Source: CAVROT01 sp963722905 (GTDB lineage Bacteria > Pseudomonadota > Alphaproteobacteria > Rhodobacterales > Rhodobacteraceae). From it: a stretch of 64,000 nt of DNA. The position numbers and the translations under genes were made by a program. Every line of letters begins with the position of its first letter. Position 1 is the stretch's first letter. Of this stretch, positions 17,582 through 26,337 are shown piece after piece. The stretch covers positions 62,001 to 126,000 of the forward strand of contig CAVROT010000001.1 of NCBI GenBank assembly GCA_963722905.1. Direction: 5' to 3'. The notes under the pieces were generated by a model. That model was given only the letters and a program-made list of their open reading frames with translations. It was not told the DNA's origin and did no database searches.

Positions 17582-19198
17582 ATGAAGCGCCGCACCATCC
17601 TTTCGCTCACGACCGCCGCCGTCCTTGGCAGTGCCATCGCCGCCCAGGCCGCCGACGTGCCCGAGGGCACGACGCTGGCCGATGACCAGACCTTCAGCTA
17701 CCGCCTGCTGGACCAGTTTCCGACGCTCGATCCCCAGCTGAACGAGGAGACGGCCGGCAGTCATGTGATCCGGCAGCTCTTCGAGGGTCTGATGACGCAG
17801 GATGCGCAGGGCCAGCTGCTGCCCGGCGTCGCGACCGGCTTCGAGGCCAGCGAGGAAAACACCGTCTATACCTTCACCCTGCGCGATGACGCGAGGTGGT
17901 CGAACGGCGATCCGGTGACGGCGCAGGACTTCGTCTACGCCTGGCAGCGCGCCGTCGATCCCGCCACCGCGTCGCCCTACCAGTGGTACGTCGAACTAGC
18001 CGCCATCCAGAACGCGGCCGAGATCGTCGCCGGCGACATGGAGCCGTCCGAACTGGGCGTCGAGGCGGTGGACGACACCACGCTGAAGGTGACGCTGACC
18101 CAGCCCACCCCATACTTCCCCGCGATGACCACCTATGCAACGCTCTTCCCCGCCCATCAGGCGACCATCGAGGAGTTCGGAAGCGACTGGACCTCGCCCG
18201 AGAACATGGTGAACAACGGTGCCTACAATCTGGCGGAGCTGTCGCTGAACGAGTTCTTCCGGCTCGAGAAGAACCCCGAGTACTGGGACGCCGACAACGT
18301 CGTCATCACCGAGGTTACCGGCTACGTCATCAACGACGCCAACCAGTCGCTGACGCGCTGGGAAGCCGGCGAGTTCGACATGCTGGAGCCGCTGCCGCCC
18401 GGAACCTTCCCCGAGCTGAGCGAACAGTATCCCGAAGCCGCCCATTCGGTGCCGCGCCTCTGCTCGTACTACTACGCCATCAACTTCCGCGACGACGCCA
18501 ACCCGGCGTTGCAGGACCAGAAGGTGCGCGAGGCGCTGGCGCTGGCGATCGACCGCGACGTGATCGTCGACCAGATCCTCAAGGGCGGACAGCTGCCCGC
18601 CTACAACTTCGCCCATGCCCAGACGGCCGGGTTCGAGATGCCCGACATCCCCATGGCGTCCATGACGCAGGCCGAGCGCGACGAGATGGCCGCTTCGATG
18701 ATGGAAGAGGCGGGCGTCGACGATCTGGAGCTCAAGCTGATCTACAACACCGACGAGAGCCACAAGCAGATCGCAACCGTCATCAGCCAGATGTGGAAGC
18801 AGAAGCTGGGCGTGGAGACCACGCTCGAGAACATGGAGTGGTCGACCTACATCGACGTGCGCGCGGCCGGCAACTTCGACGTGGCGCGGTCGGCCTGGTG
18901 CGGCGACTACAACGAGGCGTCGACGTTCCTCGACCTGCTGACGACGCCCCACGGGGCCAACGACGGCAAGTACACCAATGCCGCCTACGACGACCTGATG
19001 ACCGCCTCCAAGACCAGCGATACTCCGAACGAGCAGTACACCGAGGCCGAGCAGATCATCGCGGACGAGACCGCGATCATTCCGATCTACCATTACGCCA
19101 ACACGTTCCTGCTGGAGCCGACGATCAAGGGCTTCCCGATGGAGAACGTCGAGAACAACTGGTACGTCAAGGACTTCTACCGCACCGCCGGGGAGTGA
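17582..19198 (+). CDS. oppA: oligopeptide ABC transporter, periplasmic substrate-binding protein
   Basis: A 538-aa SBP_bac_5 family protein with an N-terminal signal peptide ending near AQAAD. Seen: FPTLDPQLNEETAGSHV at the start of the mature part and the RDDARWSNGDPVTAQDFVYAW block that marks the OppA branch. It binds peptides in the periplasm for the OppBCDF complex encoded next. GGGAG sits just upstream of ATG 17582. The 96-nt gap ahead contains an A+T-rich stretch (GGTTAACATCCTGTTCATATT) that probably holds the promoter. Confidence 0.92.
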   Translation: MKRRTILSLTTAAVLGSAIAAQAADVPEGTTLADDQTFSYRLLDQFPTLDPQLNEETAGSHVIRQLFEGLMTQDAQGQLLPGVATGFEASEENTVYTFTLRDDARWSNGDPVTAQDFVYAWQRAVDPATASPYQWYVELAAIQNAAEIVAGDMEPSELGVEAVDDTTLKVTLTQPTPYFPAMTTYATLFPAHQATIEEFGSDWTSPENMVNNGAYNLAELSLNEFFRLEKNPEYWDADNVVITEVTGYVINDANQSLTRWEAGEFDMLEPLPPGTFPELSEQYPEAAHSVPRLCSYYYAINFRDDANPALQDQKVREALALAIDRDVIVDQILKGGQLPAYNFAHAQTAGFEMPDIPMASMTQAERDEMAASMMEEAGVDDLELKLIYNTDESHKQIATVISQMWKQKLGVETTLENMEWSTYIDVRAAGNFDVARSAWCGDYNEASTFLDLLTTPHGANDGKYTNAAYDDLMTASKTSDTPNEQYTEAEQIIADETAIIPIYHYANTFLLEPTIKGFPMENVENNWYVKDFYRTAGE

Positions 19199-19267
19199 TC
19201 CCCGGCCCGTGCCGCCGCGCCCCACGTGGTGCGGCGGCTGCCGTCTGACCCGTGCGGAGGCGATGCA

Positions 19268-20188
19268 GTGCTGACATTCATCCTCAAGCGCCTCGCCGTC
19301 GCGGTGCCGACGATCCTGCTGCTGATCGTGTTCTCTTTCCTGTTGATGGAGATGGCGCCGGGCAGCCCCTTCGCCACCGAACGCGGCGTCACGCCCGAGG
19401 TGCTTGCCAACCTCGAAGCGAAGTACGGTCTGGACAAGCCGCTGATCCAGCGCATGGGCATCTATATCTGGGATGTCCTTCACTTCGACTTCGGCCCCTC
19501 GTTCAAGTTCAAGGACCGTACGGTCAACGACCTGATCGCGCAGGGTTTTCCGGTGACGTTGACCTACGGGTTCTGGTCCTTCGTCGTCGCCGTAGCCGTC
19601 GGGTGCACGCTGGGCATCGTCGCGGCCATCCGGCACAACTCGGCCTGGGACTATGCCGCTGTGGGGTTCTCCATCGGGGCGCAGGTGCTCCCCAACTTCG
19701 TGATGGCGCCGATCCTTGTGCTGGTCTTCACGCTGTGGCTGGGCTGGCTGCCAGGCGGCGGCTGGCAGGGTGGGCAGTGGCAGTACCTGATCATGCCGGT
19801 GATCGCGCTCTCGACTTCCTACATGGCGTCCATCGCGCGGATTACCCGTTCCTCGATGCTGGAGGTCCTGAACGCCGGCTTCATCCGCACGGCCCGCGCC
19901 AAGGGCCTGCCGATGCGCCGCGTCATCTGGCGCCATGCGCTCAAGCCCGCGATGCTGCCGGTCATCAGCTACCTCGGCCCCGCCTTCGTCGGCATGATCA
20001 CCGGATCGGTGCTGATCGACGTCTTCTTCTCGACAGGCGGGATCGGCCAGTTCTTCGTCAACTCCGCTCTGGCGCGCGACTATTCGGTCATCATGGGCAT
20101 CACCATCCTGATCGGCACGCTCACCGTCCTCTTCAACCTCCTGGTCGACGTCCTCTACGCGTGGATCGACCCCAAGATCAGGTACTAG
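19268..20188 (+). CDS. oppB: oligopeptide ABC transporter permease OppB
   Basis: A 306-aa inner-membrane permease with about six hydrophobic segments. The EAA loop region near RTARAKGLPMRRVIWRHALK (residues about 213-232) is the contact site for the ATPases. Length equals that of enterobacterial OppB. The start is GTG 19268 with GGAGG at 19256-19260; an upstream frame extension is not supported. It follows oppA by 69 nt. Confidence 0.92.
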   Translation: MLTFILKRLAVAVPTILLLIVFSFLLMEMAPGSPFATERGVTPEVLANLEAKYGLDKPLIQRMGIYIWDVLHFDFGPSFKFKDRTVNDLIAQGFPVTLTYGFWSFVVAVAVGCTLGIVAAIRHNSAWDYAAVGFSIGAQVLPNFVMAPILVLVFTLWLGWLPGGGWQGGQWQYLIMPVIALSTSYMASIARITRSSMLEVLNAGFIRTARAKGLPMRRVIWRHALKPAMLPVISYLGPAFVGMITGSVLIDVFFSTGGIGQFFVNSALARDYSVIMGITILIGTLTVLFNLLVDVLYAWIDPKIRY

Positions 20189-20192
20189 GCCG

Positions 20193-21120
20193 ATGTATCC
20201 CCAGCGCGCGACGGTCGAGGCCCTGGAACAAGCCGGCACGATGGAGGCGGTCCGCGGCCGGTCGCTCTGGCAGGACGCGGCCACCCGGTTCTTCGCCAAC
20301 AAGGCGGCGGTCGTCAGCCTCTTCATCCTCGGCGCGATCGTCCTTTTCGCCTGCTTCGGGCAGTTCCTGGCCCGCTGGTCGAACGAGGAGATCGACTGGG
20401 GCATGCTGGGCAACGTGAGCGAACTGGGCGGCCCCAGCCTGGCGAATGGCCACTGGTTCGGCGTGGACGAGACGGGGCGCGACCTTTACGCGCGCATCGT
20501 GCAGGGGACGCGCATCAGCCTGATGGTGGGGATCGTCGGTGCCCTCATCTCGGTCGTCGTGGGTACGGCCTGGGGGGCGACGGCGGGCTATGTCGGCGGC
20601 AAGACGGACCAGGTGATGATGCGCATCGTCGACCTGATGATGTCGATCCCCTACATGTTCGTCCTGATCCTGCTGCTGGTCGTGTTCGACCGGTCGCTCA
20701 TCATGCTCTTCGTCGGGATCGGCCTCGATCTCGTGGCTGGACATGGCGCGGATCGCGCGGGGCCAGACGCTGAGCCTGAAGAACAAGGAGTTCGTGGAGG
20801 CCGCGGTCGCCACCGGCGTCTCGACCCCCACGATCATCCGGCGCCACATCATTCCGAACCTGCTGGGCGTGGTCATCGTCTATGCGACGCTGCTGGTGCC
20901 CAGCATGATCATCTTCGAGAGCTTCATCAGCTTCCTCGGCCTCGGCGTGCAGGAGCCGAGCACGTCCTGGGGCGCGCTCATCAATGCGGGCGCCGACAAC
21001 CTGCGCAACGACACGCCCTGGATGCTGGGATTCCCGTTGGCGTTCTTCGTGGTGTCGCTCTTCGCGTTCTTCTTCCTGGGCGACGGCCTGCGCGACGCCC
21101 TCGATCCGAAGGATCGGTGA
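20193..21120 (+). pseudogene. oppC: oligopeptide ABC transporter permease OppC, single-base frameshift
   Basis: Two frames together give a normal OppC. The first frame (from ATG 20193) runs through the N-terminal membrane segment and the FGVDETGRDLYAR loop up to FVGIG. The second frame picks up at SWLDMARIARGQTLS (from 20731) and continues through the EAA loop to the stop at 21118-21120. Between GGC (20721-20723) and TCG (20731) there are 7 nt where 6 would keep the frame, so one base appears to be extra. Uncorrected, the first frame runs on to 21146 with an unrelated tail. The change is either inactivating or a sequence error; flanking genes oppA, oppB and oppD are intact. Confidence 0.85.
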
Positions 21121-21174
21121 TGATCAAGCTTCCGAAGGATCGGTGATGATCAAGCTCCCGAAGGACCGCTGATG
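21105..21174 (+). repeat. 26-bp tandem repeat carrying the oppC-oppD translational junction
   Basis: Two identical 26-nt units (21105-21130 and 21131-21156) are followed by a partial, diverged third unit (21157-21174). Each unit contains GAAGGA as a ribosome-binding site and a TGATG stop-start. The result is that oppC stop and ATG 21120 overlap, ATG 21146 follows, and the real oppD ATG is at 21172. The two inserted starts each encode the same octapeptide MIKLPKDR. Confidence 0.9.
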
Positions 21175-22143
21175 GCGCTGCTGGAGATCGAGGACCTCGC
21201 CGTCGCCTTCCGCACTGCGGACGGGACGGTGAACGCGGTCAACGGGCTCAGCATCGACGTGGATGCCGGGCAGACGCTGGCCATCGTCGGCGAATCCGGT
21301 TCGGGCAAGTCGCAGACCGCTTTCGCCGTGATGGGATTGCTGGCGCAGAACGGCAGCGCCACGGGATCGGTGCGGCTGGAGGGGACCGAGCTGCTGGGCC
21401 TCGCCCCCGCCGCGCTGAATCGGATGCGGGCCGAGAAGGTCGCGATGATCTTCCAGGATCCGATGACGTCGCTTAATCCTTACCTGAGGGTCGGCAGCCA
21501 GATGTCCGAGGTCCTGACGCTGCACAAGGGCATGTCGCGCCGCGCGGCCGAAGCGGAGTGCGTGGCGATGCTGGACGCCGTCCGCATCCCCGATGCGGCG
21601 GGACGCATGCGGATGTACCCGCACGAGTTCTCGGGCGGGATGCGGCAGCGCATCATGATCGCGATGGCGCTTCTCTGCCGCCCGCGCCTCCTGATCGCGG
21701 ACGAGCCGACAACGGCGCTGGACGTCACGGTGCAGGCGCAGATCATGCAGCTTCTGGCCGAGATCCGCGAAGAGTTCGGGACCGCGATGATCCTGATCAC
21801 CCACGACCTCGGGATCGTCGCGGACAGCTGCGACCGGACGGTGGTGATGTATGGCGGCCGCGTGATGGAGCAGGGGGCGACCGACGCCGTCTTCGCCGCG
21901 CCCACCCATCCCTACACTCTGGGACTGCTGCGGGCGGTGCCGCGCCTCGACGTCGACCAGGAGGTGCTGGAGACGATTCCGGGCGAGCCGCCGGACATGT
22001 CGCGCCTCCCCAAGGGCTGCCCCTTCACCCCGCGCTGCGGCTTCGCCATGCCGATGTGCGGCGACGTGCAGCCGGCGCTGGAGGACGCGGGCCCCGTCCG
22101 CCGTGCCTGCCACGCGCCCGTGACCGAAGTGGCCGCGGCGTGA
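21172..22143 (+). CDS. oppD: oligopeptide ABC transporter ATP-binding protein OppD
   Basis: A 323-aa ABC ATPase with Walker A GESGSGKSQ, signature FSGGMRQR, Walker B LLIADEPTTALD, and the C-terminal oligopeptide-family extension with cysteines (GCPFTPRCGFAMPMC) that is typical of OppD/DppD. ATG 21172 has AAGGA 7 nt upstream, inside the tandem repeat. Its stop overlaps the GTG start of oppF. Confidence 0.92.
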   Translation: MALLEIEDLAVAFRTADGTVNAVNGLSIDVDAGQTLAIVGESGSGKSQTAFAVMGLLAQNGSATGSVRLEGTELLGLAPAALNRMRAEKVAMIFQDPMTSLNPYLRVGSQMSEVLTLHKGMSRRAAEAECVAMLDAVRIPDAAGRMRMYPHEFSGGMRQRIMIAMALLCRPRLLIADEPTTALDVTVQAQIMQLLAEIREEFGTAMILITHDLGIVADSCDRTVVMYGGRVMEQGATDAVFAAPTHPYTLGLLRAVPRLDVDQEVLETIPGEPPDMSRLPKGCPFTPRCGFAMPMCGDVQPALEDAGPVRRACHAPVTEVAAA

Positions 22144-23139
22144 CCCTCCTTTCCGTCCGCGACCTGTCCGTCACCTTCGACGTCATGCCCCGCGGCGCCT
22201 GGCCGTGGACCCCGGCGCTCAAGCTGCATGCGGTCGGTGGCATCTCCTTCGACCTGGAGCGTGGCCAGACGATGGGCGTCGTCGGCGAATCCGGTTCGGG
22301 AAAGTCCACGCTGGCGCGCGCCATCGTCGGGACGGTGCCCGTTTCGGGCGGGGCGGTGGTGTTCGAGGGGCAGGACCTCGCCGCGATGGCCCCGCGCGAG
22401 CGGCGGCGGCACCGGCGCGACGTGCAGATGATCTTCCAGGATCCGCTGGCCGCGCTCAATCCGCGCATGACCGTGGGCGAGATCATCGCCGAGCCGCTGC
22501 GCACCCACGATCCGGACATCTTGCGCCGCGACGCCCGCAACCGCGCCTCTGCGATGATGGAGCGGGTGGGCCTGCTGCCTAACCTCGTGAACCGCTATCC
22601 GCACGAGTTCTCGGGCGGGCAGTGCCAGCGCATCGGCATTGCCCGCGCCCTCATCGGAGAGCCGCAACTGGTGATCTGCGACGAACCGGTGTCGGCGCTC
22701 GACGTCAGCGTGCAGGCGCAGGTGGTGAACCTGCTTGCGCGACCTCCAGCGCGACATGGGGCTGAGCATGATCTTCATCGCGCACGACCTGAGCGTGGTG
22801 AAGCATGTCAGCGACCGGACGCTGGTCATGTACCTCGGCCAGCAGATGGAGCAGGCGCCGTCGCGCCCGCTGGTGCGCGATCCGCGCCACCCCTACACGC
22901 GGGCGCTGATCGCATCGGTGCCGATCCCGGACCCGGTACGCGAGCGCGAGCGCCAGCGTCCAGTGCTGCAGGGAGAGCTGCCGTCGCCGCTGGACCCGCC
23001 GTCGGGCTGCGTCTTCCGCACCCGCTGCCCCATCGCCCGACCCGACTGCGCCGCCGCCCGCCCGCCCCTCATCGAGGCCGAGCCGGGCCATCTCGTCGCC
23101 TGCCCCTATCACGACGAGGCGGACGTCGCGGCCGCGTGA
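22140..23139 (+). pseudogene. oppF: oligopeptide ABC transporter ATP-binding protein OppF, single-base frameshift
   Basis: From GTG 22140 the first frame gives a normal OppF with Walker A GESGSGKST, signature FSGGQCQRIG and Walker B LVICDEPVSALDVSVQAQVVNLL. Right after NLL the frame is lost: the continuation RDLQRDMGLSMIFIAHDLSVVKH and the C-terminal cysteine motif lie in the next frame, ending at 23139. Removing one T near 22735-22736 (CTGCTTGCG to CTGCTGCG) restores a full protein of about 332 aa. As it stands the product loses the H loop and C-terminal third. This is the second one-base insertion in the same operon. Confidence 0.85.
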
Positions 23140-23419
23140 TTCGGCGAGCAGAAGCAGTGCCGACGCATGTTGCATGCCGAATCCGAAAGCGCGTCGAACG
23201 CCATAAACGTTCATCAGCGCATTCAACCGAAAGCGTCTTTCCTGCCCGTTGGTAGGTCCGACCGAGGTTCGGCTCCAGTATACTTGGCAAAAAGTTGACC
23301 TCATGGCAGCGTTCACGAACGATTTACTACGACGATGAGACGCAAGTCGCCCCATTCGACGGTCGGTCCGGTGGCGTCTGCATCCATGCACCTTGATTCA
23401 GAGATGGAGCGTCAGAATT

Positions 23420-23677
23420 GTGGATTTTATTGGAACGGCGGCCAATGACATACTGACAGGCACCGCGGACGAAGACCGGCTGTTCGGCGAAGCGGGAGAC
23501 GACAGGCTTGTCGGCCTCGGCAGCCGCGACGAACTCCGCGGGGGGCCGGGCAATGACACGCTGATCGGCGGTCCGGGGAACGATGTTGTCGTTGCCGGGG
23601 ACGGCGACGACCTCATCGACGCCCAGACCGGCGCAACCCTCGCCGACGATTTCTTCGGCGATTTCATCCGCCCCTGA
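23420..23677 (+). pseudogene. RTX calcium-binding protein, N-terminal part cut by an in-frame TGA
   Basis: From GTG 23420 the frame encodes VDFIGTAANDILTGTADED and four RTX-like nonapeptides (GGPGNDTLI, GGPGNDVVV and similar), then hits TGA at 23675-23677 after DFIRP. The same frame continues past the stop as RGNDTIDGFQALYEDGDGIDIS and on into the RTX protein starting at 23828, with no frame change. A GGA-to-TGA change would explain it. The 280-nt gap upstream of this gene is A+T-richer and has a possible -10 (TATACT, 23279-23284) but no gene. Confidence 0.7.
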
Positions 23678-23827
23678 CGCGGCAACGATACCATCGACGG
23701 CTTTCAGGCGCTCTACGAGGACGGCGACGGGATCGACATCTCGTACGAGGACCTTTCGGAAGTTGGCGGCATCGTCCTGGCGGTCGGGCCAAACGGCGCC
23801 GGCACCGCAATCAGCGGCGACGGACGG

Positions 23828-25072
23828 GTGAACGATACCTTCACCTATGCCGACTATTTCCTCGGGTCGGGAGATGACGATCTTCTCCGCGGATCGGTCG
23901 ACGCCGGTAGCGAGACATTTAACGGATCCCGCGGGAACGATACGATCGACGGCGCCGGAAACCCCGGAAACCGTGCGGATTACCGGAACTTCGGTGCGCC
24001 GGCGGGGGCCGGGGCGTCGGTCGACCTTGCGACGGGAACCGCCACCGACAGCTATGGCGACACCGACACGCTGATCGCGATAGATCAGGTCCACGGATCG
24101 GAATACGGCGATCTCCTCCTGGGCGACGGCGACGAGAACCGGTTCTGGGGCCGGGACGGCGACGACACGCTGGAGGGGCGGGGCGGGGACGACCGGCTTG
24201 AGGGCGAGGAGGGGAACGACAGGCTGGACGGCGGCGCCGGGGATGACCGGATCGAGGGGGGCGACGGCGACGACGCGATCCTAGGGCGTGGTGGGAACGA
24301 CGACCTCAGCGGCGGCGACGGCGACGACAACATCGCGGCGTCCGACGGCGACGACGACGTCAGGGGCGACGGCGGCAACGACCGAATGGGCGGCGGGCGC
24401 GGCCGCGACACGATGGACGGCGGCGACGGCAACGACTTCATGGGCGGCGGAGACGGCGAAGACCTGGAATTCGGAGGCGGCGGCCGCGACGTCGTGAACG
24501 GCGGCCGCGGCGACGACACCCTGGTCGGAGGCGACGGCCAGGACACGATGGGCGGCAGCTTTGACGACGACATCGTGCGCGGCGGGGCGGGCGACGACGA
24601 TCTGGGCGGCGGCGCCGGATCGGACACTATCGAGGCGGGCTTCGGCAACGACAGCGTCGGCGGCGGTTTCGCGGCCGACGTGATCGACGGCGGCGCAGGC
24701 GACGATTTTCTGGCCGGCGGCGGTGGCGACGATCTCATGGTCGGCGGCTTCGGATCCGACACGCTGAACGTTGGCACCGGCAACGACACGATGACCGGCG
24801 GCGGCGCCGCGGACCGGTTCGTCTTCAACGACCTGCGCGCGGGCGAGGTGGACGAGATCCGGGGGTTCGAGAACGGACTGGACAAGATCCGCCTCGACGC
24901 GTCGGACCTGGCGTCTTCGGGCGGGGCGCGGGGCGCCTTCGACGCGCTGACCATCGCCGACGGTTCCGATGCCCTGGGGGCGCTGGTGCGGATCGACGCC
25001 GCCGGCCACGTCGTCGTCCTGCGCGGCATCGACGCCGCCGGGCTGGGCTTCGAGGATTTCGTCTTCGCCTGA
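23828..25072 (+). CDS. RTX repeat calcium-binding protein, secreted type (distal part of an interrupted gene)
   Basis: A 414-aa acidic protein made mostly of glycine- and aspartate-rich RTX nonapeptides (GGxGxDxLx) over residues about 95-330, ending with a DRFVFNDLRAGEVDEIRGFENGLDKI segment and a short hydrophobic end (FEDFVFA) that fits type I secretion signals. RTX repeats fold as a calcium-bound parallel beta roll outside the cell. The frame is open upstream to the TGA at 23675, so it was probably one protein of about 550 aa. GTG 23828 is the first start after the TGA. No type I secretion genes are nearby; no enzymatic domain is visible. Confidence 0.75.
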   Translation: MNDTFTYADYFLGSGDDDLLRGSVDAGSETFNGSRGNDTIDGAGNPGNRADYRNFGAPAGAGASVDLATGTATDSYGDTDTLIAIDQVHGSEYGDLLLGDGDENRFWGRDGDDTLEGRGGDDRLEGEEGNDRLDGGAGDDRIEGGDGDDAILGRGGNDDLSGGDGDDNIAASDGDDDVRGDGGNDRMGGGRGRDTMDGGDGNDFMGGGDGEDLEFGGGGRDVVNGGRGDDTLVGGDGQDTMGGSFDDDIVRGGAGDDDLGGGAGSDTIEAGFGNDSVGGGFAADVIDGGAGDDFLAGGGGDDLMVGGFGSDTLNVGTGNDTMTGGGAADRFVFNDLRAGEVDEIRGFENGLDKIRLDASDLASSGGARGAFDALTIADGSDALGALVRIDAAGHVVVLRGIDAAGLGFEDFVFA

Positions 25073-25094
25073 CGCAGCGGCACGCGGTGGCCGG

Positions 25095-25148
25095 TTGACG
25101 CCGCCGCCGCCGCGGGTCTAGCGTAACTGGTATTGCGGACGGACCAGT
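25095..25148 (+). promoter_or_regulatory. promoter and 23-nt inverted-repeat operator of the hydrolase gene
   Basis: A candidate promoter TTGACG (25095-25100) and TAGCGT (25119-25124), spacer 18 nt, is followed at once by ACTGGT-N11-ACCAGT (25126-25148). The same 23-nt architecture with the same arms lies at 33288-33310 in front of the GntR regulator gene. Its position over the transcription start fits repression by that GntR protein. Confidence 0.6.
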
Positions 25149-25203
25149 GCCCCGTGGGTACGGAGAAGGCCCGCCGCGACACCCGGAAAGGGAGGAGACG
25201 GAC

Positions 25204-26265
25204 ATGACGAGACCGGCAATGGCGCTGGCCGCGGGGCTGGCATTCGCGGCGACGGCGGGGATCGCGCAGGACTACCCCGAGCCGGTGCCCGGCACCTACG
25301 TGATCGAGGATTTCACGTTCGAGAGCGGCGAGACCATCCCCGAGATGGTCGTCGCCTACCAGACCATCGGCGACCCCTCGGGCGCGCCCGTCCTGATCAC
25401 CCACGGCACCACCAGCTCCGGCAGCTCCATGCTGGGCGAGGCGTTCGCGGGCAACCTCTACGGCCCCGGCCAGCCGCTGGATGCGACGAAGTACTTCCTC
25501 ATCCTCGTGGATGCCATCGGCTCGGGCGGCTCGTCCAAGCCCTCGGACGGGATGCGCGCCGAGTTCCCCGAGCAGACGCTGATCGACATGGTGAACGCGC
25601 AGAAGGCGATGCTGGAGGACGGGCTGGGCATCGACCACCTGCACGTCAAGATCGGGTTCTCCATGGGCGGCATGCTGTCGTGGACCTGGGCCACCGAGCA
25701 CCCCGACTTCGTGGACGGCGTGGTGCCCATCGCTTCGCTGCCGGGGCCGATGTCGGGACGCAACTGGATGATGCGGCGCATGGTCATCGACGCGGTGCGC
25801 GACGATCCCGCCTGGAACGGCGGCAATTACGAGGAACAGCCGCCGATGCTGCAGCAGGCCAGCGCCTGGTTCGGTCTGGCGACGTCGGGCGGCAATCTCA
25901 AGCTGCAGAAGGACGGCGCCACGCGCGAGATGGCCGATGCCGTCGTGGACGACAAGAAGGCCAACCAGAAGGTCGGCGACGCCAACGACACGATGTACAT
26001 GTGGAACGCTTCGCGCAACTTCGACCCCACGCCGAAACTGGGCGACATCACCGCCAAGGTGCTGCTGATCCTCAGCCAGGACGACGAACGCAACCCGGTC
26101 GAGCTGCCGATGCTGGAAGAGGGCATGGCCGAGGTGCCGGACGGGTCCGTCTACATCGTACCCGAATCCGACGAGACCACGGGCCACGGCACGACGTTCA
26201 ACGCGTCCTACTACGCCGAGCCGCTGGCCGAATTCCTCGCCAGTCTGCCGGGCGCGCCGGAGTGA
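25204..26265 (+). CDS. exported alpha/beta hydrolase of the homoserine O-acetyltransferase-like family
   Basis: A 353-aa protein with a signal peptide (MTRPAMALAAGLAFAATAG, cleavage near IAQ). The mature part has the alpha/beta hydrolase fold with nucleophile Ser153 in GFSMGG, a preceding LVDAIGSGGSSKPSD region like MetX enzymes, and the C-terminal histidine near ETTGHGTTF. True MetX enzymes are cytoplasmic, so an exported esterase is more likely than a methionine-pathway enzyme. GGGAGGAG lies just upstream of ATG 25204. The operator in its promoter ties it to the GntR-ABC-ApnL operon, so it may process the imported substrate in the periplasm; this is inference. Confidence 0.8.
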   Translation: MTRPAMALAAGLAFAATAGIAQDYPEPVPGTYVIEDFTFESGETIPEMVVAYQTIGDPSGAPVLITHGTTSSGSSMLGEAFAGNLYGPGQPLDATKYFLILVDAIGSGGSSKPSDGMRAEFPEQTLIDMVNAQKAMLEDGLGIDHLHVKIGFSMGGMLSWTWATEHPDFVDGVVPIASLPGPMSGRNWMMRRMVIDAVRDDPAWNGGNYEEQPPMLQQASAWFGLATSGGNLKLQKDGATREMADAVVDDKKANQKVGDANDTMYMWNASRNFDPTPKLGDITAKVLLILSQDDERNPVELPMLEEGMAEVPDGSVYIVPESDETTGHGTTFNASYYAEPLAEFLASLPGAPE

Positions 26266-26289
26266 CCCAGCCTTACGCCTGAAACGACC

Positions 26290-26312
26290 CCGGCCCGCCG
26301 TTGGCGGGCCGG
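26290..26312. terminator. bidirectional hairpin between convergent genes
   Basis: A perfect 10-bp stem (CCGGCCCGCC and GGCGGGCCGG) with a 3-nt loop lies between the hydrolase stop and the minus-strand ApnL-like gene. It is followed by AACCCTTT on the plus strand. The position between two converging genes supports a shared terminator. Confidence 0.75.
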
Positions 26313-26337
26313 AACCCTTTACGTCGAACCTCCGCGG

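Noticed and set aside
21105..21174. Tandem 26-nt units as a possible mini CRISPR
   Set aside because: Units are adjacent without spacers and carry translation signals of the opp operon.
23675..23677. Selenocysteine read-through at the TGA of the RTX gene
   Set aside because: RTX proteins have no known selenocysteine and no SECIS-like hairpin is evident just after the TGA; a nonsense change or error is simpler.
24130..24800. Dense short DNA repeats that could suggest a CRISPR array or minisatellite
   Set aside because: The periodicity is that of codons for RTX nonapeptides in one open frame; there are no conserved direct repeats with unique spacers.
25204..26265. Homoserine O-acetyltransferase (MetX)
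   Set aside because: The fold and motifs are similar, but the N-terminal signal peptide places it outside the cytoplasm.
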